DNA of 40,382 nt from NCBI GenBank assembly GCA_947372745.1, contig CANBUY010000019.1, positions 1 through 40,382 on the forward strand. Reading direction: 5' to 3'. The translations under genes were made by a program, and so were the position numbers. This DNA comes from Comamonadaceae bacterium (GTDB lineage: Bacteria > Pseudomonadota > Gammaproteobacteria > Burkholderiales > Burkholderiaceae_C). The notes under the pieces are model-generated. The model was not told the origin of the DNA. It saw nothing but the letters and a program-made list of their open reading frames with translations, and searched no databases. Shown here one piece after another: positions 16,963-23,673 of the stretch; positions within the stretch are counted from its first letter, which is position 1, and each line of letters starts with the position of its first letter.

Positions 16963-17754
16963 ATGACACGTACCGTTCAACAACTTTTTGACCTCACCGG
17001 AAAAACCGCTCTGGTGACCGGCGGCTCTCGTGGCCTGGGTTTGCAAATGGCCCACGCACTCGGTGAGGCCGGCGCCCGCATCATGCTCAGTTCGCGTAAA
17101 GCCGAAGACCTGGAGCAAGCTGCCGCCGAGCTCCAAGCTGCCGGTATTGATGCCCGCTGGATTGCCGCTGACTGCGCCAAAGAATCTGAAATACACCGTC
17201 TTGCCGATGAAACCCTGGCCCGTATGGGGGATCTGGATATTTTGGTCAACAACGCAGGCGCCGCCTGGGGCGCACCCGCCGAAGACCATCCCCTGGAAGC
17301 CTGGGACAAGGTCATGAACCTGAACGTGCGTGGTTACTTTATTTTGAGCCAGCACATCGCCAAAAAATCCATGATTGCTCGCCGTTCGGGTCGCATCATC
17401 AATCTGGCCTCCATTGCTGGCTTGGGTGGCAACCCCGAAGGCCATAACACCATTGCTTACAACACCTCCAAAGGCGCGGTGATCAACTTCACGCGTACCC
17501 TGGGTGCTGAGTGGGGCAAGTACAACATCACGGTCAACGCCATTTGCCCAGGCTTTTTCCCCAGCCGCATGACGCAAGGCACGCTCGCCGCCATGGGCGA
17601 AGAAACACTCGCCGCGCACGCGCCCCTCAAACGCTTGGGCGATGACGAAGACCTTAAAGGCTTGTGCGTCCTGTACGCATCAGACGCTGGCAAACACATC
17701 ACCGGCCAGTGGCTGGCGGTGGACGGTGGCGTCAGCGTGGTGACCGGTGGCTGA
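16963..17754 (+). CDS. Short-chain dehydrogenase/reductase (SDR) family oxidoreductase
   Basis: This is a 263-residue classical SDR. The NAD(P)-binding motif is TGGSRGLG (residues ~19-26), the structural motif is NNAG, and the catalytic Ser-Tyr-Lys is present as LASIAG with YNTSK. The C-terminal GQWLAVDGGVSVV is the usual closing strand. It resembles gluconate 5-dehydrogenase or 3-oxoacyl-ACP reductase members, but the substrate is not readable. AGGAG lies nine bases before ATG 16963. Its stop overlaps the thioesterase start by 8 nt, so translation is coupled. It is first in a run of five co-directional genes. Confidence 0.92.
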   Translation: MTRTVQQLFDLTGKTALVTGGSRGLGLQMAHALGEAGARIMLSSRKAEDLEQAAAELQAAGIDARWIAADCAKESEIHRLADETLARMGDLDILVNNAGAAWGAPAEDHPLEAWDKVMNLNVRGYFILSQHIAKKSMIARRSGRIINLASIAGLGGNPEGHNTIAYNTSKGAVINFTRTLGAEWGKYNITVNAICPGFFPSRMTQGTLAAMGEETLAAHAPLKRLGDDEDLKGLCVLYASDAGKHITGQWLAVDGGVSVVTGG

Positions 17755-18169
17755 TCCGGATCCGTTCGGTGGTTTTGGTGTCGAAATCCCCTTTGTTCAT
17801 CATTTGGGCTTTGAGCTCACGGTGTTCGAGGGCGGTTTATCTGAGTTGCATTACACGCCAAGACCGGAGCATTTGAACTCTTATGCTGTGACCCACGGCG
17901 GCGCGGTCATGACCTTGCTGGACGTCACCATGGCCGGGGCCGCTCGCAGTGTGTCACCTGAGCTGGGCGTTGTCACGATTGAGATGAAAACCAGTTTCAT
18001 GCAGCCCTCTTTAGGCAAGCTCATTTGTAAAGGGCATTTGATGCACCGCACCAAGAGCATGGCCTTCACCGAAGCCACGGTGTTTGACGAAGCAGGGCGT
18101 GCCTGCGCCCACGCCACGGGTACTTTCAAGTACGTCAGCAGGCGTCCGGCTGAAATTTCTACCGATTAA
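17747..18169 (+). CDS. PaaI/YbgC-type hotdog-fold thioesterase
   Basis: This 140-residue hotdog-fold protein probably hydrolyses an acyl-CoA thioester. The family's active-site helix is seen in YAVTHGGAVMTLLDVTMAGAA (residues ~45-65), with H-G-G and an aspartate, and the closing strands in ELGVVTIEMKTSFMQP. The start is GTG 17747, which overlaps the preceding SDR stop by 8 nt and gives an N-terminus MADPDPFGGF that fits the fold. Being coupled to an SDR and followed by an MDR reductase suggests action on acyl-CoA or a related carbonyl compound. The substrate is unknown. Confidence 0.87.
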   Translation: MADPDPFGGFGVEIPFVHHLGFELTVFEGGLSELHYTPRPEHLNSYAVTHGGAVMTLLDVTMAGAARSVSPELGVVTIEMKTSFMQPSLGKLICKGHLMHRTKSMAFTEATVFDEAGRACAHATGTFKYVSRRPAEISTD

Positions 18170-18202
18170 TCTCGATTCAACCTCAATTTCTGGAGCTATT
18201 CC

Positions 18203-19219
18203 ATGCCTCATAACAAGCATTTTTTACTCGATAACCGCCCTGTGGGTGAAGCCCTTGCCAGTAATTTCAAACTGGTGACCAGCGATACCCCCGCTCTCAA
18301 GGATGGTCAGGTGTTGGTGCAGCACCATTATTTAAGCCTTGACCCCTACATGCGTGGTCGCATGAACGACTCCAAAAGTTACGCTGTGCCGCAAGCCTTG
18401 GGTCAAACGATGGGTGGCGGCACCGCAGGGATCGTCATAGAGTCCAAAAACGCAAAATTTGCGGTGGGCGACACCGTGGTCGGCATGGGCGGATGGCAAC
18501 AATACAGCGTGGTCGATGCGGACCAAGTGGGTGCCTTGCGCAAGGTTGACACCGCGCATGTTCCTTTAAGTGCTTATTTGGGCGCGGTCGGTATGCCCGG
18601 CGTCACAGCTTGGTATGGCTTGGTCAAAATTATCGAACCCAAAGCGGGCGAAACCATGGTGGTCAGCGCCGCTACCGGCGCCGTGGGCAGTGCATTCGCT
18701 GCCCTGAGCAAAGCCAGAGGTTGCCGCACGGTGGGCATTGCCGGTGGACCTGATAAATGCAAGTACGCCGTTGACGAACTTGGCTTTGACGCCTGCATTG
18801 ACTACAAACTGCACGCCGATGCCCAATCCTTGGGCAAGGCGGTACGCGAAGCCTGCCCAGCGGGTGTGGATGGCTATTTTGAAAACGTGGGCGGCATGGT
18901 GCTGGACGCTGTCTTGTCGAACATGAATGCCTTTGGCCGCATTGCGGTGTGCGGCATGATTGCCGGCTACAACGGTGCGCCACTCCCCATGACCTATCCG
19001 GCCTTGATTTTGATGAGCCGCCTTAAAGTACAAGGATTTATCGTCAGTGAGCACATGGAAGTCTGGCCCGAAGCGCTCAAGGAATTGGGCACGATGGTGG
19101 CTACCGGCAAACTTCGCGCTAGAGAGTCCATTGCCCAAGGGCTGGAAGCCGCGCCTGAAGCCTTTTTGGGCTTGCTCAAAGGCAAAAACTTTGGCAAACA
19201 ACTGGTCAAACTCATCTAA
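18203..19219 (+). CDS. Zinc-independent medium-chain NADP-dependent oxidoreductase (CurA / leukotriene B4 dehydrogenase-like)
   Basis: This is a 338-residue member of the medium-chain reductase branch that reduces alpha,beta-unsaturated ketones and aldehydes with NADPH. The diagnostic LSLDPYMRGRM lies at residues ~47-57. The nucleotide-binding motif is VVSAATGAVGSAFAALSKARG (~152-172), followed by a GGPDKCKYAVDELGFD adenine-ribose region. No structural or catalytic zinc ligands are seen, as expected for this subfamily. GGAG lies eight bases before ATG 18203. It sits 33 nt after the thioesterase and 21 nt before a GST-like gene, consistent with a small detoxification or degradation operon. Confidence 0.92.
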   Translation: MPHNKHFLLDNRPVGEALASNFKLVTSDTPALKDGQVLVQHHYLSLDPYMRGRMNDSKSYAVPQALGQTMGGGTAGIVIESKNAKFAVGDTVVGMGGWQQYSVVDADQVGALRKVDTAHVPLSAYLGAVGMPGVTAWYGLVKIIEPKAGETMVVSAATGAVGSAFAALSKARGCRTVGIAGGPDKCKYAVDELGFDACIDYKLHADAQSLGKAVREACPAGVDGYFENVGGMVLDAVLSNMNAFGRIAVCGMIAGYNGAPLPMTYPALILMSRLKVQGFIVSEHMEVWPEALKELGTMVATGKLRARESIAQGLEAAPEAFLGLLKGKNFGKQLVKLI

Positions 19220-19240
19220 ATTCCAACTGAGGACGCTGCC

Positions 19241-20179
19241 GTGGCCGACATCATTCTTCACCATTACCCGACCTCGCCGTTTTCTGAAAAGATCCGGCTT
19301 ATTTTGGGCTATAAAAAGTTGGCCTGGAAGTCGGTCATCATCCCCCGCATCATGCCCAAGCCGGATGTGCTGGCGCTCACTGGCGGCTACCGCAAGACGC
19401 CGTTTATGCAAATCGGCTCGGACATTTACTGCGACAGCGCCCTCATTTGTGATGTGCTGGAACACCTCCAGCCCACACCCACCTTGTACCCCGAGGGTCA
19501 AAAAGGGGCGGCGCGGATTATTGCGCAGTGGGCCGACAGCACTTTGTTTTGGGCCTCGATGGCTTACAACCTGAGCCCCAAAGGGGCAGCCCATATGTTT
19601 GCCGGTGCGCCGCCCGAGGCCGCCCAGGCTTTTGGCGAAGACCGGCGCTTGATGGCCGTGGGCATGACGCGCCTGCGTCCTGGTGACGCTACGGCTGCCT
19701 ACAGGAGCTATTTGCGCCGCTTGGCCAATATGCTGGAGAGTCAGCCGTTTTTGTTGGGCGATGCGCCTACCGTGGCCGATTTCGCTGCCTACCACCCCCT
19801 GTGGTTTTCACGCGTGCGGGTGCCGGTGATGGCTGATATTTTGGACGCCACCCCGGGCGTGCTGGCCTGGATGGACCGCATGGCCTCGTTTGGGCACGGG
19901 CAGATGGAAAAGTTTGACGCTATTGAATCAATAGCTGTCTGTGCTCGCTCATCAAGCTCTAGCGTGCTGAAAGATACTACATTTCAGGACGAACACGGTC
20001 TGCCGCTGGGCAGCCGCGTGAGCATTGCCGCCGAGAGCTTTGGTACTGATTTGACCGAGGGCGAGCTCGTGGCAGCCACCCGCATGCACTACACGCTGCG
20101 CCGCACCGATGAACGGGCTGGCACCGTGCATGTTCATTTCCCCCGCATTGGCTATGTATTGAAAAAGGCCGAGGCTTAA
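19241..20179 (+). CDS. Glutathione S-transferase family protein with C-terminal extension
   Basis: This is a 312-residue protein. The N-terminal thioredoxin-like domain (residues 1-80) begins IILHHYPTSPFSEKIRLILG, with the Ser-Pro-Phe-Ser site typical of bacterial GSTs and a Ser-Ala pair in DSALICDVLE that binds the glutathione gamma-glutamyl group. A helical C-terminal domain (~90-225) contains FLLGDAPTVADFAAYHPLW. A further ~85 residues (LPLGSRVSIAAES, then a beta-rich tail) exceed the normal GST length. The junction, residues ~227-247, is encoded by an interspersed palindromic repeat. GTG 19241 is preceded by GAGG. The gene belongs to the SDR-thioesterase-MDR-GST-SDR run. Confidence 0.88.
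   Translation: MADIILHHYPTSPFSEKIRLILGYKKLAWKSVIIPRIMPKPDVLALTGGYRKTPFMQIGSDIYCDSALICDVLEHLQPTPTLYPEGQKGAARIIAQWADSTLFWASMAYNLSPKGAAHMFAGAPPEAAQAFGEDRRLMAVGMTRLRPGDATAAYRSYLRRLANMLESQPFLLGDAPTVADFAAYHPLWFSRVRVPVMADILDATPGVLAWMDRMASFGHGQMEKFDAIESIAVCARSSSSSVLKDTTFQDEHGLPLGSRVSIAAESFGTDLTEGELVAATRMHYTLRRTDERAGTVHVHFPRIGYVLKKAEA
19919..19980 (+). repeat. Interspersed palindromic repeat, copy B (inside the GST-like gene)
   Basis: It opens with the dyad GCTATTGA-A-TCAATAGC (19919-19935), continues TGTCTGTGC and then CTCTAGCG, and fits the core GCTATT-N5-AATAGC-TG. It is read in frame as AIESIAV, the same frame as copies D and E. It lies exactly between the GST fold and the C-terminal extension. 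Confidence 0.7.
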
Positions 20180-20217
20180 CTCATCAAGCCTTTGCCACCC
20201 CTAACTTCAGGAACTCC

Positions 20218-21126
20218 ATGATTACTAATTTTCAAGGCAAAACCGCCGTATTGACGGGCGCTGGCTCTGGCTTCGGCCTGGAATGCGCCCGCATTGGCGC
20301 CAAACTCGGTATGAACCTGGTGCTGGTCGATGTGCAGCAAGATGCACTCGACAAAGCGACTGCCGAACTGCAAGCCGCCGGTGCGCAAGTGCTGGCCCGC
20401 AAGGTCGATGTGTCCAAGGCCGCTGAAATGGAAGCCCTGGGCCAAGCTGTGCTTGAGAAATTTGGTGCTCCGCACTTTGTTTTCAACAACGCCGGCGTGG
20501 GCTCGGGCGGTTTGATTTGGGAAAACACCGCTCAAGACTGGGAATGGGTCATTGGCGTTAACCTCATGGGCGTGGCCCACGGCGTGCGCGTGTTCACCCC
20601 CATGATGCTTGAGGCCGCCAAAAAAGACCCCGCTTACCAAGGCCACATCGTCAACACAGCCAGCATGGCGGGCCTGCTCAATGCGCCCAATATGGGCGTT
20701 TACAACGTCAGCAAACACGCCGTGGTCAGCCTGAGCGAGACGCTCTACCAAGACCTTTCCTTGGTCACGGACCAGATTAGCGCCTCGGTGCTGTGTCCGT
20801 TCTTTGTGCCCACTGGCATTAGCCAAAGCCACCGCAACCGCCCCGAAGAACTCAAAACACGGGGTGTCAAACCCACCCAAAGCCAGCTTATTGGCCAGGC
20901 CATGAGCGACAAGGCCGTTGGCTCCGGCAAAGTGAGTGCCGCTGACGTGGCGCAAAAAGTGTTTGACGCAGTGGCTGCCAACCAGTTTTACATCTACAGC
21001 CACCCCAAAGCCATTGGCTCGGTGCAGGTGCGTCTGGAAGACATCATGCTGGCCCGCAACCCGACCGACCCGTTTTCGCACAAGCCAGAACTCGGCGTTG
21101 AGTTGAAACAAGCCCTGCGAAGCTGA
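20218..21126 (+). CDS. Short-chain dehydrogenase/reductase family oxidoreductase
   Basis: This is a 302-residue SDR distinct from the one at 16963. The nucleotide motif is TGAGSGFG (residues ~14-21), followed by NNAGVGSGG and the catalytic serine in NTASMAG with Tyr/Lys in YNVSKHA. The C-terminal ~60 residues extend the fold, ending in a helix with NPTDPFSHKPEL. The sequence style fits the classical SDR group often annotated as 'SDR family NAD(P)-dependent oxidoreductase' next to acyl-CoA genes, and no substrate can be assigned. AGGAA precedes ATG 20218. It is the fifth gene of the run, 38 nt after the GST-like gene and 79 nt before tex. Confidence 0.9.
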   Translation: MITNFQGKTAVLTGAGSGFGLECARIGAKLGMNLVLVDVQQDALDKATAELQAAGAQVLARKVDVSKAAEMEALGQAVLEKFGAPHFVFNNAGVGSGGLIWENTAQDWEWVIGVNLMGVAHGVRVFTPMMLEAAKKDPAYQGHIVNTASMAGLLNAPNMGVYNVSKHAVVSLSETLYQDLSLVTDQISASVLCPFFVPTGISQSHRNRPEELKTRGVKPTQSQLIGQAMSDKAVGSGKVSAADVAQKVFDAVAANQFYIYSHPKAIGSVQVRLEDIMLARNPTDPFSHKPELGVELKQALRS

Positions 21127-21205
21127 CAGAACCCGGCGTGGCCTGTGGCAAACTCTGAGGCTAACTTCAGAACAGGTCAGCACCAAGCTGACCCGCCACA
21201 ACGTC

Positions 21206-23626
21206 ATGCAGAAAATCATCGCGCAAATTGCGCAAGAAATCCGGGTTCGCCCGCAACAAGTCCAGGCCGCCGTTGAGCTGCTGGACGGCGGCGCTACGGT
21301 GCCGTTTATCGCCCGCTACCGCAAGGAAGTAACCGATGGGCTTGACGACATTCAACTGCGCGAGCTCGAAGCCCGCCTGAGCTACCTGCGCGAACTGCGC
21401 GATCGCTTGCAAACCGTCATCAATACCATTGAAGAGCAGGGCAAGATGACCCCCGCCTTGATGGCCGCTCTGGTGGGCGCCGCTACCAAGCAAGAGCTGG
21501 AAGACTTGTACCTGCCCTTCAAACTCAAACGCCGCACCAAAGGCCAACTGGCCCGCGAAGCCGGGCTGGAGCCACTGGCTGACGCCCTGTTTGCCAACCC
21601 CGACCTGGTGCCCGCTGATGAAGCCCTGGCCTATGTCATCCCCATGCGCCCGGTGGTGGAGGGCGAAGACAAGCAGCCCGACTTTTCCACGGTGCTGGCT
21701 GTGCTCGACGGGGTGCGCGATTTGCTCAGCGAACGCTGGGCCGAGACGCCTTCTCTTGTGCAAGACCTGCGCGAATGGCTGTGGACTGAGGGCTTGTTTC
21801 AAAGCAAACTGGCCACTGGCAAAGATGAAAACAACGCCGATGTGGCCAAGTTTCGGGATTACTTTGACTACGACGAACCCATTGGCCGCGTGCCCTCGCA
21901 CCGCGCCTTGGCCGTGTTTCGTGGGCGCGGGCTGGAGATTTTGGACGCCAAACTGGTGCTTCCTGAACCTAATATGCCTGCAGCCGCCGCCAGTATTGCT
22001 ACAGCAGCTAGTAAAACAAGAGCGGCGCCTGTGGTTTCCTTGGCCGAAGGCCGCATTGCCTTGCGCCTGGGCTGGAGCCACAAGAGCCGTGCCGCCGATG
22101 ATTTGATCCGCAAATGCGTGGCCTGGACCTGGCGCGTGAAACTGAGCCTCTCCACCGAGCGCGACCTCTTTACCCGCTTGCGTGAAGAGGCTGAAAAAGT
22201 CGCCATCAAGGTGTTTGCCGACAACCTGCGCGATTTGCTGCTGGCCGCACCCGCTGGGCCGCGCGTGGTGCTGGGGCTCGACCCCGGCATTCGCACCGGC
22301 GTTAAAGTGGCGGTGGTGGACACCACGGGCAAGCTGGTCGAGACCTCGACCGTTTTCCCCCACGAGCCGCGTAAAGACTGGGAAGGCTCTTTGCACATTT
22401 TGGGCAAGTTGTGCGAGAAACATGGCGTCAACCTGATCGCCATCGGCAACGGCACCGCCAGCCGCGAGACCGACAAACTGGCCGCCGACCTGATCAAGCT
22501 CATGGGCAAATCGTCGGACCGCCTGATTGAAAAAGTGGTGGTCAGCGAAGCCGGTGCCTCCGTGTACTCGGCCAGCGAGTTTGCCAGTCAAGAAATGCCC
22601 GATGTGGACGTGAGCCTGCGCGGCGCGGCCAGCATTGCCCGCCGCCTGCAAGACCCTTTGGCCGAATTGGTCAAGATCGATCCCAAATCGATTGGCGTGG
22701 GCCAGTACCAGCACGACGTCAACCAAAGCGAGCTGGCTAAAACGCTAGAAACCGTGGTCGAAGACTGCGTTAACTCGGTGGGTGTGGACTTGAACACCGC
22801 CAGCGTGCCGCTGCTCTCGCGCGTCTCGGGCTTAAGCCCCAGCGTGGCCAAGGCGGTGGTGCGTTGGCGTGAGGCCAATGGCGCGTTTAACAACCGCCAG
22901 CAACTCATGCAAGTGACGGGCTTGGGGGCCAAAACCTTTGAGCAAAGCGCCGGGTTTTTGCGCATCCGGGGTGGCGACAACCCGCTAGATATGACCGGCG
23001 TTCACCCGGAAACCTACCCCGTGGTGGAAAAAATCATTGCCAAAGCCGCCACGCCCATTGCCGCGCTGATGGGCCGCGCCGACATGCTCAAGGTTTTGAA
23101 ACCCGAGCTGTTTGCCAATGACAAGTTTGGCGTTATCACGGTGAAAGACATCTTGGGCGAGCTGGAGAAACCGGGCCGCGACCCGCGCCCCGACTTCAAA
23201 GTGGCGCGTTTTAATGATGGCGTGGACGACATCAAAGACCTGAAAGAGGGCATGATTTTGGAAGGCACCGTGAGCAACGTGGCCGCTTTTGGCGCGTTTG
23301 TGGATTTGGGTGTGCACCAAGACGGCTTGGTTCACGTCAGCCAGTTGGCGCACAAATTTGTGACCGATGCGCGTGAAATCGTCAAAACCGGCGACATCGT
23401 CAAAGTGCAGGTGGTGGAAGTGGATGTGGCCCGCAAGCGCATTGCCCTCACCATGAAGCTAGGCGCTGCCCCTGCCCGCCGTGATGCCCCCGGTGACAAC
23501 CGCTTCCAGAGCGCCAACAGCAACAACAACCAGCGCGGACGCCCAGGCGGGCAGGGCGCTTACCAGCCCAACAACGCCCCCCAGTCCAGCGCCATGGCCT
23601 CGGCGTTTGCCAAACTCAAGGGCTAG
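21206..23626 (+). CDS. tex: Tex family RNA-binding transcription accessory protein
   Basis: Tex is a conserved nucleic-acid-binding protein, with a eukaryotic Spt6 relative, implicated in transcription. The 806-residue protein has the N-terminal helical domain (VPFIARYRKEVTDGLDD), a YqgF/RNase-H-like domain (GLDPGIRTGVKVAVVD, residues ~355-370), two HhH motifs (LNTASVPLLSRVSGLSPSVA and ALMQVTG-like region) and a C-terminal S1 domain (GMILEGTVSNVAAFGAFVDLG, ~683-703). The tail is rich in Asn, Gly and Gln. Residues ~253-274 (around PAAAASIATAASKTRAAP) form a low-complexity insert encoded by an antisense copy of an interspersed repeat, placed between the helical and YqgF regions. A 519-codon open frame on the opposite strand is a composition artefact. 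Confidence 0.95.
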   Translation: MQKIIAQIAQEIRVRPQQVQAAVELLDGGATVPFIARYRKEVTDGLDDIQLRELEARLSYLRELRDRLQTVINTIEEQGKMTPALMAALVGAATKQELEDLYLPFKLKRRTKGQLAREAGLEPLADALFANPDLVPADEALAYVIPMRPVVEGEDKQPDFSTVLAVLDGVRDLLSERWAETPSLVQDLREWLWTEGLFQSKLATGKDENNADVAKFRDYFDYDEPIGRVPSHRALAVFRGRGLEILDAKLVLPEPNMPAAAASIATAASKTRAAPVVSLAEGRIALRLGWSHKSRAADDLIRKCVAWTWRVKLSLSTERDLFTRLREEAEKVAIKVFADNLRDLLLAAPAGPRVVLGLDPGIRTGVKVAVVDTTGKLVETSTVFPHEPRKDWEGSLHILGKLCEKHGVNLIAIGNGTASRETDKLAADLIKLMGKSSDRLIEKVVVSEAGASVYSASEFASQEMPDVDVSLRGAASIARRLQDPLAELVKIDPKSIGVGQYQHDVNQSELAKTLETVVEDCVNSVGVDLNTASVPLLSRVSGLSPSVAKAVVRWREANGAFNNRQQLMQVTGLGAKTFEQSAGFLRIRGGDNPLDMTGVHPETYPVVEKIIAKAATPIAALMGRADMLKVLKPELFANDKFGVITVKDILGELEKPGRDPRPDFKVARFNDGVDDIKDLKEGMILEGTVSNVAAFGAFVDLGVHQDGLVHVSQLAHKFVTDAREIVKTGDIVKVQVVEVDVARKRIALTMKLGAAPARRDAPGDNRFQSANSNNNQRGRPGGQGAYQPNNAPQSSAMASAFAKLKG
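21964..22030 (-). repeat. Interspersed palindromic repeat, copy C (inside tex)
   Basis: On the minus strand it reads GCTCTT-GTTTT-ACTAGC-TG and then CTGTAGC, with CTGGC and GGCATATTAGGTTC further on, which matches copy A well at both ends. Both antisense copies (A and C) are translated in the same relative frame (xCA GCT ...). Its product is an Ala/Ser/Lys linker. Confidence 0.55.
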
Positions 23627-23673
23627 TTTGTTGCCATGACATCGGGCCAGCGCTTGCAAGTTAGCATGGTCTG

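Noticed and set aside
18566-19795. 409-codon reverse frame opposite the MDR and GST-like genes
   Set aside because: It spans two well-supported forward genes and has no domain, start context or family resemblance; composition artefact.
20176-21219. 347-codon reverse frame opposite the second SDR
   Set aside because: The forward SDR has full catalytic motifs; the reverse frame has none.
21167-22726. 519-codon open frame on the reverse strand opposite tex
   Set aside because: It lies wholly antisense to a highly conserved gene, its product is low-complexity His/Gln/Gly-rich with no recognisable domain, and long antisense frames are expected from the codon bias here.
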